Shown here: one piece after another, positions 47,067 through 59,900 of the stretch
How positions within the stretch are numbered: position 1 is the stretch's first letter
Layout of the letters: each line of letters opens with the position of its first letter
Assembly (NCBI GenBank): GCA_002633025.1
Contig: NMRB01000129.1
Coordinates: forward strand, 25,419 to 89,418
Length of the DNA stretch: 64,000 nucleotides
From: Notospermus geniculatus
Lineage: Eukaryota; Nemertea; Pilidiophora; Heteronemertea; Lineidae
Reading direction: 5' to 3'
Notes under the pieces: model-generated
Told to the model about the DNA's origin: nothing
What the model saw: the letters and a program-made list of their open reading frames with translations, nothing else
Database searches by the model: none
Made by a program: the position numbers and the translations under genes

Positions 47067-47933
47067 AGCCCGCTTGGCCGAAGGCCAAAAGGGCTTATGC
47101 TGTGCTTAGATGCCTTAGTGGTGGTCTGTCGTGCGTACGTGCGTGCGTGCGTGCGTGCGTGCGTTAGTGGGTAACATTTTGCCTTGTCTGCACTCTAGCG
47201 TCTTCAGTTTTCGACGGATCGATTTCATATTGCATATGTGTATGTATGGCCCGAAGATCTAGGCCAAGTTCGATTTTGGGCGCGCTGTGATTCCTACTAT
47301 GGCTACTAGGGGGCGTTTTGAGAAAAAATGAAAAATGGCTATTTTACACTAACAATTTGAGCTAGGATGCTCAAATTTGAACCCAAGGTACATCTAATCA
47401 TGTTACATCATATATATAACGGGTTTTTGATTTGACCTAATTTTGATGGGAAAATAGGTCAAATAACGAAAAATGGCCCGATATTTGGGCTTTGCCTTGT
47501 CTGCACTCTAGCGTCTTCAGTTTTCGATGGATCGTTTTCATATTGCATATGTGTATATATGGCCCCAAGATCTAGACCAAGTTCGATTTTGGGCGTGCTG
47601 CAATTACCACTATGGCCACTAGGGGGCGTTTTGTGAAAAAATGAAAAATTGCTCTTTTACGCTAACAATCTGAACTACAGGTAGGATGCTCAAATTTGAA
47701 CCATAGATACATCTTATGGTGTTACATCATATATCTAACGGGTTTTTGATTTAACCTAATTTTGATGGGAAAATAGGTCAAATAACGAAAAATGGGCAAA
47801 TATTTTTGCTTTGCCTTTCTGTGCACTCCTAGCGTTTTAAGTTTTCGAAGGAATATTTTCATATTGAATACATGTATGTACGTATATGGCCTGAAGGTTT
47901 AGGTACTATGATTCCCACTTCACCAAGCGGGCA
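47067..47933. mobile_element. Inverted-repeat-ended element containing 315-bp tandem repeats
   Basis: The left tip GCCCGCTTGGCCGAAG and right tip CTTCACCAAGCGGGC are near reverse complements. Inside lie a (CGTG)n run (about 47131-47163) and two full plus one partial tandem copies of a 313-319 bp unit starting GCCTTGTCTGCACTCTAGCG at 47181 and 47494, and as a variant at 47813. Each full copy carries CTAGGGGGCGTTTTG and AACGGGTTTTTGATTT. No coding capacity. Tandem repeats between inverted ends are seen in some Helitron-like or rolling-type and MITE-derived elements; class unassigned. Confidence 0.6.
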
Positions 47934-48351
47934 CTGTGCCATTGGCACTATTTTTTTGATTCACCCTGTATGTTGAATCTGTGTGTGTCCCTGCTTTCTT
48001 GTACCAGATACTTACATGTACGGTACTTGTATATTCATATGAAGGTCGATCAGTCGTGCCCAGTCCCCCATCAAATTGTCCCTCTCAAGTCAAATGGGCT
48101 GACCTAGATAAAACGTTCCCATAGTTAAGGTTATGTAATCTATAACAAAAGAAATTTCATTTTGTCATAAAGGAAATTACCATCACAAAAATTGTTTCTA
48201 ATGAATGATTGGCTGAGGTTGAGTAGTTAGTCTGAAGTCTAGAGCTGTCGACATTGCACTTTGGTAAATTTTCTCTCGAATTGTCTACTGCGTGAATTTG
48301 TGCTGACAGGACTGAATAATTGTTTGAGGTCTGTGCATAAGCGGTTTCACA

Positions 48352-48392
48352 GTAAGGTGTGTGTGTGCGTGTGTGTGAGTGTGTGCTTGTGT
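48352..48392. repeat. (GT)n microsatellite, imperfect
   Basis: Runs of GT interrupted by GC and GA. Confidence 0.8.
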
Positions 48393-48481
48393 ATGGTACC
48401 TGATAGTGGCACACTTTGATTTCAGGGTTCATATTCCAGGAATTCATTCTCCTAGTTTTCTAAAGCCGAAAAATGGGAATT

Positions 48482-48494
48482 GGGGGGGGGGGGG
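48482..48494. repeat. Poly-G tract (13 G)
   Basis: Homopolymer, likely length-variable and error-prone in the assembly. Confidence 0.8.
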
Positions 48495-48619
48495 TTATAC
48501 GTTGGGAAGCTGAGGCCACTGTCTTCAATGATCGATGCCAGATTTTGTGTCATCAGTTTTAACTGCACTGATGAGAGAATCATACATGTAGGAACAAAAA
48601 AGTGGATGTAATTTTATCT

Positions 48620-48900
48620 TAGGCTTGCCTGCGCATGCGCAGCAAGCCTTGTGGATACTTGGGGGGAAGTGGGAGAGTGACGCTCACCCAAGGGTCTAAT
48701 AAAACATCATCTCAATTCACCAAGGATTATAGGCCTACTGTGTGGTAATCCCCCTTCCCAACTCAAGGGCGCCAGAGGCCCATGGGCCTCTTGTTGAACT
48801 TCCTTCATCTTCACATTTCCCGACAGTCATAAACCTCAACCCATTACCCCTCTTCAACTAATCCCAAGCATCAACAAAGCACAACAAACAGGCAAGCCTA
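48620..48900. mobile_element. MITE with TAGGCTTGCCTG ends and an internal NRF-1-like palindrome
   Basis: TAGGCTTGCCTG (48620-48631) and CAGGCAAGCCTA (48889-48900) are perfect 12-bp inverted repeats. Next to the left end TGCGCATGCGCA (48630-48641) is a perfect palindrome matching the NRF-1 consensus, and is followed by AGCAAGCCT, a second inverted copy of the tip. No coding capacity. Confidence 0.55.
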
Positions 48901-48973
48901 CGGCATCTCCGATGCCTCTAGTTATTTCTTAGTTGGAGAGCCTCTCATGTCTCTTGCTTTCTTTTACTTATAG

Positions 48974-49009
48974 ATTGAAAACATCATCATTTTGAGTCAG
49001 CAGACTGAG
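48974..49009 (+). CDS. Possible 36-bp internal exon
   Basis: A pyrimidine-rich acceptor (CTTTCTTTTACTTATAG) and a GTAAGA donor flank 36 bases. Only phase 0 is open, giving IENIIILSQQTE. Too short to identify; it may belong to a long plus-strand gene starting near 45 kb. Confidence 0.3.
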
Positions 49010-49153
49010 GTAAGATTGACTTGTGTGTTATCTTCTCTTTTGTCACATTATATGAACTTGAGAATTTTCCCCATCAAAACACTTGATATGGAAAATTTGA
49101 CAGCTCGGTGAAAAGTTATAAGCGTGAGATGAGAAAGAAGGACACGAAAATTC

Positions 49154-49290
49154 TTAATGCACCACTCCATGTGACAGTTTTCTGTCGAAAGTTTGATGTC
49201 AGATAGTCAATTGTTGCTGTCTGAGAGCAATATTTGACTATCTAACAGCAAACTTTCGATAGAAAACTGTCACGTGGAGCGGCACCTTAG
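49154..49290. mobile_element. Foldback MITE, about 135 bp
   Basis: The arms begin TAATGCACCACTCCATGTGA and TAAGGTGCCGCTCCACGTGA (minus strand). They pair over about 60 bases with few mismatches through GACAGTTTTCT and CGAAAGTTTG. No coding capacity. Confidence 0.75.
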
Positions 49291-50432
49291 TCTTGTGAAT
49301 TCAGTGTGATGACTGGCACAAATTAGTGCAAAGACTTCCTACTAGATGTCACCAGTGACCATCATCAGTATTGTGCAGTTAAGGAATCAACAGCTGCTTT
49401 GAAGATTACAAACCATACATTTTCTATTCTCTTCATCAGATATTTGATTTGGATTGCTTTGATTAGATTGAAATGCACCCAGCAAAAAATTCCAGCCAAC
49501 TATGTAATCATGAGAAGTCAGAAATTAATTTGGCATGAAATATTCCTTGTAATCCTAATGGTGCCTTAATTCAACAGATCAGAAAATTGATAGTGCACGT
49601 TATGTCCTGCATCATTCTGCGATTCTTAGAAAAGGTCAGAAATTGCCAAAGGTTGAGTTACCATGGTGACATGCACTTGGCCGCAGGTGGGTGTCCTCAG
49701 TTGTCAGTCCATATATGACAGCCAGCTGTCAAATTTGCCAGATAATAACTATTTCCTCTCCGTTTAATTGTGACATAGAAATTTGCTCAGGGTTCAGTTT
49801 CTGAAAGATTATAAACTCAAGAAGCACTACAGACACCACCAGCCATATTCTTGGAACAACAGTTTCATTAAGTCGTGTAGAAACCGACAGTTTTGTCCAA
49901 CATGGTGACTGAAAGAACAGAAAGCATATAGAAAAGAACAGTTGAATTTATTTGTTCGCTGATGTGTCCAGTTACTGAAGCAGAATTGGTTTCGCTCAGC
50001 TGCTCATATCAACCTCTTTGTAGAGACCCTTTAAAAATGGTTCATACTTTTCACCCAGGAGGTCACTACCAGTGTCTCCTCATGTCTTCCACTAATGGGA
50101 TGCCTTAGATGGACAGCGGCGGCACCCTGCCCCTTCATTCACGAAAGGGTTCTTTTGATGGGAAATCCTCACTTCAGTGCCAGGGGCCCATGGCTCTCTG
50201 TAGTAACGTGATTATGTAATTTCTGGTGCGACAATTCAGGTAATTGCATAATTGCTCTGGCAGTCTGCCATGTGGATGGTCCATTGAGAATTGCAAGTCC
50301 ATGGGTCTTTGATTCTAGATCCTTGGGGTAAATCCTGATCACGTGACTGATGTCTCGGGAACTTTTGAACTTTTTTGGGAGTGTAATTGTTCAGTATTGA
50401 AGAGAAATTCATCCTCATCTTCTTTTCATCAG

Positions 50433-50510
50433 TCTAAAAATGAAACAGGACAGATGTGCGGTCAGCCTAACTGGTCAGAAAATGACGAAAATAGTTCTCT
50501 GGTTGGAAAG
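50433..50510 (+). CDS. Possible 78-bp internal exon
   Basis: Acceptor CTTCTTTTCATCAG and donor GTGTTG flank 26 open codons (SKNETGQMCGQPNWSE, NDENSSLVGK), phase 0 in and out. It would join in phase to 48974-49009. Unidentified and weakly supported. Confidence 0.25.
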
Positions 50511-50949
50511 GTGTTGGAGGATATGATCCAGAGCACAAACTGAGATGAGCCATGGTCACTGCCGCAGCTTTCTTAGAACCAGGAAGGGCCATAAGGGGAC
50601 CTTGCTGTTTCCAAAAATGTTTTGTCAGGTATTCAAGGTTGACGGATTTGGTCTCTGACTATATTTTTGCCTGGTCTGTTGATTTTATGAGTTAATAAAC
50701 AATCCTGATATTATGATTAAGTAAAACCTTCTTGTCACTTCTCTTGTTTGATTCCCTCACCCCTCGCACTGGTGGATTTATCACTGTTGGCCACCATATA
50801 AAATGCCATTAAAAAATGATAGGATTGAGTCTTGGTTGCAAAGTGACTTGCTCATGGCTATCAACCAATTCACATCACAGTCATTTGTGTTTCTTTGTTG
50901 GCATGGCAATTCCAATAAAGTAAATGTCTTGCTTGTGAAAAAATATTAT

Positions 50950-51068
50950 GGGCCGTATTTTAGAACGTTCCTTAACATTAAGGTCCACCTTAAATCTATT
51001 GTTCTCGATGGTTTTACAATAGACCTAAGGTCGACCTTAATGTTAAGGAACGTTCTAAAATACGACCC
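50950..51068. mobile_element. Foldback MITE with ATTAT target duplication
   Basis: The arms starting GGGCCGTATTTTAGAACGTT pair over about 53 bases with few mismatches, around a 13-base loop. ATTAT flanks both sides (50945-50949 and 51069-51073). Clean, probably fairly recent insertion. Confidence 0.8.
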
Positions 51069-51579
51069 ATTATGTTTATAATTTCAGTTCTATATAGAAC
51101 TCCAGAAAAACAAGACATGATGTTTGGTTTTTAAAACCCATTTTTGTCACCGGAATTAGTTGCATACAGCCTACTCCATCTTCAGATCGTGATCTTCTTA
51201 ACCATTCATGCTTCAGTCAGGCGGGAATTCTTTGACATTTTTCTCTTGAATGTGAATGATGTTCCTTCCCTCTCATCTACTTGACCCTTGGCTAAAGGTC
51301 AGATTACTGCATTGTCCCCTTGGACACTCGAAAACTGTTGACGCTTTTTCTCCCCTGGTCATTTTTATCGCTTGACCGCAACTTTTTTGTTGGCCCAGCG
51401 GCAACCTTTTGACCCACTGATTAGGGTCTAGAGACTGGCCATTGGGACCCTTGTAATTTACTGTTTGTCCCGATGTGGTCACAAAGCACCCCTTTCTCCC
51501 ACAAAGAATACCCCTGCACTTCCTCTGGGGGGATATTCTTTCAAAGGTCCTAAGATTAGATTTTTAACGTCCTCATGTT

Positions 51580-52235
51580 TTCACGTATTCAGTTTTATGT
51601 TTTCTTGTGTCCATTTGATGTCAGGGGGTGTCTATTAATGGATTTGTTCCCAATGCGGAAATCACAGTTTTTGATTGTCCAAAGACCACTTTCTATTCTT
51701 TCTTTTGTACAAATATACAACAAAAAAGGAATCCTGTTTTTTTTTAGGTTATTCCCTATTTGTCCGATCCGAATACTTTTACTTTTCTTTTCAATGCCAA
51801 ATGTGTTGGCGTTAACCGTTACTCCAATCAAGATGAAAGTTCATACTTTCCAAAAAGAATTTTCCTGGCCAAGTTTTAAAATAGTGTCACGATGGCCAAG
51901 TTCCTGAATTGGCTAACGGCCACCACTGGCGAAAATGGTCGACCTAATGGCAGGCTGCTTGTCCCAGGAGCGAAAAAATTTTTTTAGTTGCTATGAAGTT
52001 TTAAAGTACTGATGAAAATTATAGAGTTTACAGTATCTGTCAGCAAAGATATCTCCTCTTTGTTTGTGTTTACTCATGCCTTGAGGCTCCATCCTTGAGA
52101 TGACTATAATATGCCATGCTGGTAATCGATAATATCCTTGGTTGATTACTTATTGTGCATAAGGACACGACCTCAGACCTTGACTATGAAAAATATGTCA
52201 GTATTGATGATTGTTGATCTCAGTAATTGATGTAT
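51580..52235. repeat. Tandem duplication, copy 1 (about 655 bp)
   Basis: Starts TCACGTATTCAGTTTTATG and runs to TCAGTAATTGATGTA. It repeats almost without change at 52239-52890 with scattered substitutions and small indels (about 97-98% identical by eye). Open frames in it (up to 110 codons) look like chance. Non-coding local duplication. Confidence 0.9.
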
Positions 52236-52238
52236 AGA

Positions 52239-52890
52239 TTCACGTATTCAGTTTTATGTTTTCTTGTGTCCATTTGATGTCAGGGGGTGTCTATTAATGG
52301 ATTTGTTCCCAATGCGGAAATCACAGTTTTGGATTGTCCAAAGATCACTTTCTATTCTTTCTTTTGTACAAATATACAACAAAAAAGGAATCCTGTTTTT
52401 TTTAGGTTATTCCCTATTTGTCCGATCCGAATACTTTTACTTTTCTTTTCAATGCCAAATGTGTTGGCGTTAACCGTTAACTCCAATCAAGATGAAAGTT
52501 CATACTTTCCAAAAAGAATTTCCCTTTCCAAGTTTTAAAATAGTGTCACGATGGCCAAGTTCCTGAATTGGCTAACGGCCACCACTGGCGAAAATGGTCG
52601 ACCTAATGGCAGGCTGCTTGTCCCAGGAGCAAAATTTTTTTAGTTGCTATGAAGTTTTAAAGTACGGATGAAAATTATAGAGTTTACAGTATCTGTCAGC
52701 AAAGATATCTCCTCTTTGTTTGTGTTTACTCATGCCCTGAGGCTCCATCCTTGAGATGACTATAATATGCCATGCTGGTAATCGATAATATCCTTGGTTG
52801 ATTACTTATTGTGCATAAGGACACGACCTCAGACCTTGACTATGAAAAATATGTCAGTATTGATGATTGTTGATCTCATTAATTGATGTA
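52239..52890. repeat. Tandem duplication, copy 2
   Basis: Head-to-tail copy of 51580-52235 after a junction of only a few bases. Indels, such as fewer T in one run and an extra A in GTTAACTCC, break the open frame seen in copy 1, which supports a non-coding nature. Confidence 0.9.
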
Positions 52891-53050
52891 CTTATTATAG
52901 TCCATCTCTCTGATCTGGAGAATGGATTTTTTGAGGAGAAACACCAAGAAAAGGCTTGAATTTTTTATTGGAGTATAAAAATTGGTTGCAGGGAAGAAGA
53001 TTACCGTCTCTCTTTCAAAAAATTTCCATTGCCATTGCACCACTACTGTT

Positions 53051-53063
53051 GGGGGGGGGGGGG
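53051..53063. repeat. Poly-G tract (13 G)
   Basis: Homopolymer inside a long minus-strand open frame; its variable length would shift that frame. Confidence 0.8.
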
Positions 53064-53887
53064 CTTTACGTGGTTGCTGCTGCCATGTTGTTGTTCGAGG
53101 GAACAGCAACAAGGCGTGAGTTCTTTTGAACTCCTCTCTTTCATCTCTGGTTAAGACATCTAGTGTGTCTGATATTTTTCTGAATGATTGACAGTAGATC
53201 AATCTGGAACAAAATGTAAGGGATACCACAATGAGTGACTGATGACTGATGATTCTACCATCAGGCCACTTGTTACAGTTGTTTGTTTTCAGGTTCTCTT
53301 TGATGATAAAACAGCATATTATCAGAATATTGTGGTTTCTTTGAAGGCTATGATCCAACATTAAGAAGTAATGTAAAAATGCATCACTGTTGTTCATCTT
53401 TGCGATGTTCTCCCAAAAGAATTTGTGACCGGCACAACAAAATGAGTCGGGTAAGTCGCACAGAAGAAGACCGAAGGTGGAACCAGACAGCAACCTCAGA
53501 AATCGACAAAGTCAAATTTCACAATGGGCAGACAATCCTGAAATCAGTGAACCGTTGGTGTCACCTTGGACATGTTGGGTCTTCTTATGTGCGCATTTCG
53601 ACTCATTTTGTCGTGCCGTGTCACATTCGACTCTCATTGGCTGGTGTTCACAAAAGTTAGCAGTGCCCAATGTAAATGTATTACAAAACTTGAAGTAAAA
53701 GTATTGCTGGGTTTTATAAATATCAGCCATTGAATCAAGGCTACTCACAATTTTGATAAACATGAATTTGATATATACATTTACCGTCTTTTGTCTCAGG
53801 CATGCATTGGGGCTAAAAAGGAACCTGTGATATTTCATCTTGATGTTGCCAAATTCAACGCACAACTATCCAAATGAACTGCTTGGC

Positions 53888-53959
53888 AATGAGGAGGTCG
53901 CCTAATACTGATACGGTCGCAGCGACATCTTTCCGTGGAGAAAAGGCGACCTCCTCATT
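53888..53959. other. Inverted repeat with 16-bp perfect arms
   Basis: AATGAGGAGGTCGCCT (53888-53903) and AGGCGACCTCCTCATT (53944-53959) are exact reverse complements around 40 bases that contain a smaller GTCGC/GCGAC pairing. A 72-bp structured unit; tiny foldback element or hairpin. Confidence 0.55.
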
Positions 53960-53999
53960 CACACTGGCCAGTGAAGAAGCAATGAAATGTTAGAAAAAT

Positions 54000-56900
54000 T
54001 GGAAAGGCCTGTCTCCACAAGGAACTGATGACCTTATCCAGGTTCAACTCAGATGTGGTTTTGAAGAAGTTGCTGTCAACTATGCGATACTTTCATACTC
54101 TGTCCTTCAAAACCTATTATATCTGAGTGCACAACTGAGAAACAAAGAATCAGATAGTTTTGGTCTGTTACAGTTGCCTCAGGGTTCGTTGTACATCGGA
54201 TCTGTTTGCGATACTACCATCATGTTGCGCATCCGTAATGTCACAGTCTTTGAATCCACTTCTTGTTCATGCTGGTGTTTGGTTTCAAAGAATTGATGGA
54301 CGCAGCATGGCTTTGAAAAAATTTCATTAAAGTTTGATATTTTGCCTATTGTTCCTTTGTTAATTCATATTTCAAAAAAAGTATTTAAAATTTAGATTTG
54401 TGGTTTGAATGAAATGGTGTTTTGTGGTTTTGGTTCGTCCCTGACCATAGAATCAGGAATCATTTGAAGAGGATGCAGAAATGCTGACAATTACAGTATA
54501 GTTTTGCAACTTACACCTGACTTATTAAATAAAATTTCCATTAACCAAATTGTTTTTTGCAGTTTTCATCTCGGTTATTGATGGAGTTAGACTCACTGAC
54601 TTAGACCTTATTGTTATGTTGTGAGCATAAAGTAAACATAAAAAGGGCTATGTCAGGTTCTGAGTCAGGTCAGGGTGTCCTCAGCGTGAAAGGTGTCCTT
54701 ATAGAAATGGCAGTAATGAGGAGGTTCTGCAATCTGGAGGCAGAAGGTGCATGTGAAATGTATTACACTCTCTGGAAGTGTTCATCTGGCGAAGTTGAGC
54801 AAATCATTTTGCAATTTGTCAAACAAAATGTAGAAAAAATAACATTTTGCCGAAGGGTGAAAGATTGTCTGTTGAATAAACCGGAAGGAAAAGATGGGCC
54901 AACACATCCAAAAATAATATTTGATAGACCCTGTCAAATGTTGTGGGGCGCTTGGTAATCCCTCAGACAGCTTCTATGGACTCGGCAAAGTCTTACATAA
55001 CTCTTAGTGATCATTTTATTCACACAAAGTCGTAGGAGCATGATGTGTTGCCTGTCACGACATTGTTCGCTTCTGCAGACCTGTGATTTGAGACCAGCAT
55101 CTCAATGTTATGTCTCAAACGTGGACCGTGTGTGAAGTCCTGGACAAAGAGACATCATTTTCATATTATGCAACTCACAACAAAAGATATTTGGTCAGAT
55201 ATAATGTCCAGGCTGTCATTGTCCGAGGGTTGAAATCACCCGCGGTCTTGTGTCAATGGCATTTTATCAAGTTTTAACACTTTGTGAAGAATGAATGCGC
55301 TGACCATAGCACGGCTTCATTATTCGAGTCGAGATTCGTGAACGTTTGCATGAATTAAAGCTCGAAATAGCGCCAGGCCTCGTGGTGATTTTTTACCACT
55401 GAATGATCCTATTCTCCTCCGGTTGTCAAATATCAATTCACCAGGAGGAGGTGTGCGGAAGTTTGAAATCTTTTGAAAGACGATTCTCACATTAATCACC
55501 CTGTTGAGACATTGTTAAAGAGTTGCGTAACCATGATATTAATTAAAGGTGATAACGAGTTATGGGAATGACACTACGCAATGTGAAGGCGGACATTAAG
55601 GTTTTGTCATTTTGCCATAAAGCCTGCTTTAATGGGACTTCTGTTCCTAAATAGTCGCATCTTTTCTCATGGTTCCGTCTGGCAGACAAACACAAATCTG
55701 ACGTCTTTTATTCCCTTAATGAGATTTTGCTTGTGAAATTGGTTCTGAAAGATCATGATGCGACTCTCTCACCTTTGCTATTCAGTCGAGGTGTGGGTTA
55801 AATAAGCCTCATTCGCATATTGTGTGACTTCTGCAGTTGCAGATTGTCCTACTCCTGGTATAGGTATAGGCTACAATGGTTGTCTGAGGACCTTATTGTG
55901 GCCTCTGCTATAGAACTATTGCTTGGTCTTGACTGTTGTTTTATCCCTGCCTACTCCCCACATTTATGAATGATTCTGTAGGCATTATCTCAATTGTGAC
56001 TGAAACTTTCACCCATTGAAAAAAACTCACTAAAGAATGTTAAGCCCATCTGGAATTTCAAGGTAACAAAGTTCACCACACTCTTTCATTCTCCGATTAC
56101 TGGGCAACCTTATCATAGCAAATCAGCATTGATGGGAAAATACATCATCAGTGGGATTGGGAATCATCATATGTTTCCTTGAATGGTGCTGCTAGGGTCC
56201 TAGCTGAATCACCCTATCCTTCACCTGGCAATGTTTAAGGTCCTGCCCAATCTTTGTGATGTAACCGATGATGAGGGCAGATGGCCAGCGTCTCTGGCTT
56301 TGGTCATATTGACCTGAACACTTCACAGCACTGTCATAATCGAATATCTTAGTGATATTCCACCAAAGGCACACCCAAACAATAGCTAGAAATGCTCGGC
56401 TGTCACCTGTTGACTTTGGTCAAAGGTGGACTTTATACTAGACAAACTTAATTCCAATGTGGTGGGACTGGCTTCCCAGAAGTTGCAGTTAAAACCGCAT
56501 CATTTTCATTAGCTATGTGATGGGCATTAGTCCTGATAGGTTTTTTAACCGCACATACTTTATTGTTCCATGTGGTCCAGGTAATTGATCGAATTACAGT
56601 GGCTCAGATAACTGTTTGGGAAAGAGAGGGGAAATCTGGCCTTCAGTCCCAAGTTTGAGCATCGGGCTCTCTGTACAAGCAGATGCTCATGGTATTGGAT
56701 GTACTTTAGGCCATTGAACCATTTTTTTTGAAGATGGGGATTTGGCCTAGGATTGATGCCAAATGCGAGGGTCTGTGGGTTCGAATCTGGTAGGAAGCAA
56801 TGTCTTCCACCTTAGAAACCCGATTTCTATTTCACATTCTTTAAAATAATGTAGTGGGAAACTAGCAATTTAATGGTAAATAGAAAAACATCATGACATG

Positions 56901-59900
56901 AGCTAAGGATTCAGAAAACAGCAGATATTCTTGGAGAGAGAAGTCATATTGGGTAAAGTCAAGAAGAAAATCCAGATGTCAAATGTTTTTCACAGAAGAA
57001 ATGTTATCTGTCCCAAAATCTGTGGGGGCCTTTTGTACAACTTCTTGTCTCCAAACACAAGCATCCCCCAAGCTGTCTTTCAAATTGTTGGTTGTCCACC
57101 CCATCAGTTATAAGCCGGTATAAAAAGGTCTTGACAATAACATGTATTGTTGTCTAGATCAAAGGTAACCTAGGTAAAGGTAAATATTTCAGCTGAAGTC
57201 TGTTGTAATTGTGTGTGCTCTATCACTGAGAGATGTATGAAGAAATATACAAAGGCATAAGATGAAATGAATTACACTGGTGAATATGAGAGGCATGTCC
57301 ATCTCATCCTAAATTTCCATCCCTCATCACTGCTTCAAGTACATGTTTCAGACGAAATGTACAATAAAGTGAGATTGGAATGGACACATCATTTAGGAAG
57401 ATGATGGACTCCAGATCGATACAAACTCATCAGGGGGAGGAGATTGAAGAGTGATCAGGGTGACTTCCCTCTGTCGCTTTCTCTTTCTCATTGTTGTTCA
57501 TTTCATGCTTAGTTTGCCGAAGTGTATTGTGTTTTCTACATGTTTCATGTAATATCGTCATCCACTGCCAGAAGAGAATATCCAGTCCAGATCTTTTAAG
57601 GGCGACCTTGATATTTTGTGTAAAAATAATGTGGTTCATCATCGCAGCCCATCTCATTGAAATCTACACTGGGATTTTAATCATTGTCCAATATGTTGTA
57701 TATGATTCTTCAGGCCAGCTGGACATAATATGAATGAAACATAAAATATACATCAGCTGAAATCATATCGTGGTTGAGATTCTGGATGATCTGCTGTGGA
57801 TGCCAGCTGGCTGAAACATCAGATGATAATTTTTCAGAATCATCTTATTTCAGGTTTTGCTGTCTGATGCCGTGGCATTCTGCTGACAAGAAATGTCCTG
57901 CTGTACTGGGAGGGATTTGGCACTGATATGGTTGAAAAGATCCTGTATTGTCTATGGACAAATCTTTTAGATTTCATGACATGTATGTTGTGTAAATAGA
58001 ACTTGACACTTCTTCTTCATCGAGGATCTTTCAAAAAAGTGTTCCAAGAAGTGTCAACAGGAGCTTTTAACAATTCATTCACATGGGAATGATCAACTTC
58101 TACACCCTGATAAGGATAGCATCAGTGGCAGCTGGTCTTGCAATCTTCACTTTGACGTCGTTGCGATTGTTGAGAGGTGTGTCCAGCTTCTGCCATGATG
58201 CTCTGAAAAGGGATTGTCACAGTGCCAGGGGCTGTCCGGCCACATTCATTCATGTTGACCAGCCATTTAATATCAGCAGGCATCGGCACTAATGTGGATT
58301 GGTCGCTATTGTTGCACCCCTTTACCGACTTGGACAATAATGTGTCACCTCTGAATAGTCATTTTATATACTCTCACAAATCGCATATGAATTTTGATCA
58401 CTTCGATGCCGAGGGGGTTGTTACGCAAGTGTGGCAGGGACAGGAGGCAGACGTTTGGTTGACTCAGTTATCTGTTGGTCAAATATTGGTGAATTTTCCT
58501 CCCCATTTCCAAGTCGTAATCACAACCTCCTCTTCACTTGGTTAATATTGATTGAAGAATTTCCCCCGTTTCTTGTGGGAAATCGTTCCATGTTTGTTTC
58601 CAGACCTGTGAAGTTTTCATTTCATTGCTGGCGCACTTTCCTCCTTTTGACCCCTGGCCATGTTGCATAACTAGGGGTACCGCTCCTGATTCTTGAGACA
58701 GGGTTTGGAAAAAAGACTTCCCTCCCGGCATTCTGCAGCTAATTCATCTGGTATTGTCAGAGGTATCTCTCACTGGACATAAGGTGACAATAGGACTGGT
58801 GCATGTTGACCAGTCATGGGGTGTGGGTGGTCTGAGTTAGAACAAATCCACAGTCTCGAAAGATACTATCGGAATTTTTTATCAGTCGTAGCATCATATC
58901 TCAGATAATTTCAAAAATTAGCCCCAGTCAGGTGATTAATGAGGCTCTCTTGGAAAAATGTCTGAAATTTTACCGAGTGGATATGCGCAATGATGCAATC
59001 TCGTCCAGTCCACCCTCAGATAATGGACACGTCTGAGTTGAGTGGTCCATTGACCAGTGCCCATATTGTCCTGGGATTAGGCGAGGTTGGCCAATTGTGA
59101 CGCTGTTTTATCGAAAAGTTTTTGTGTTTGACAGATCATTGCCTTGGCAGAGAGCACATAGACGTAAGTCTACATTCGGATTCTTCACACTGATTTTTTT
59201 CCCGTTTTCTCCTCGATTTGATGTTTTTTATCCGATTTTCAAAAGGTAGGTCCAAAGGCTTGTCCTTACGCCACATAACTGGATTGAGGATTTATAAAAG
59301 GAATGTCCGAAAACAGACGGGGAAGTCCAACAATACCTAGTGAAATTATATTTAAATCAGTTATTTCTGTAACTCTTGTGCCACTCTATCTCTGGTTATT
59401 TCCAAGGTATGAAAGCTCAAATATGGAATATGCGTTTATGAATTTGATGTGTTGCCCTCACCTCTTGTAAGGTGATGGTGACGGGTCTGAATTGGTGACA
59501 GTGAGATTAACTTCTTTGGTTTTCATGGCTATCTTCTGATGGACTTAGTGAGGAAGGGAAATGGCTGCTTTTGATACGGTGATATCTTTTTGTTGGAATC
59601 TACAATTTTGGTGCAGGGACTTCCTTGTTGTTTTCATAGCACTGCTTGATTCAGAATCACATGCGGAATTTTCACCAAAGTCCCCCTGTTGGAATTTTTT
59701 TTGAAAATATAACTTGAATTATCAAACTTTGTTGAAATATACATTGAAAGTTGATGGTTGATAAAAATGTTCTAAACCTACCAAGAATAATGAAATGCAT
59801 GATATACTGTCGTGCTAGCATCAACCTACAGAGTATTTAGATCACCTTCTATTCATGTAAACTAGCTACCGCCTACACTTGTCTTGCGTTCAAAAAATGG

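Noticed and set aside
51575-51907. 110-codon plus-strand open frame in the tandem duplication
   Set aside because: The second copy breaks the frame with small indels, which argues against coding constraint.
52879-53493. 204-codon minus-strand open frame
   Set aside because: It is long for chance, but it starts with TTG, runs through a 13-base homopolymer whose length is unstable, overlaps the tandem-duplication edge and has no domain or splice context. Treated as non-coding.
54611-54958. 115-codon plus-strand frame
   Set aside because: Looks partly protein-like but has no family resemblance, splice evidence or polyadenylation signal close by.
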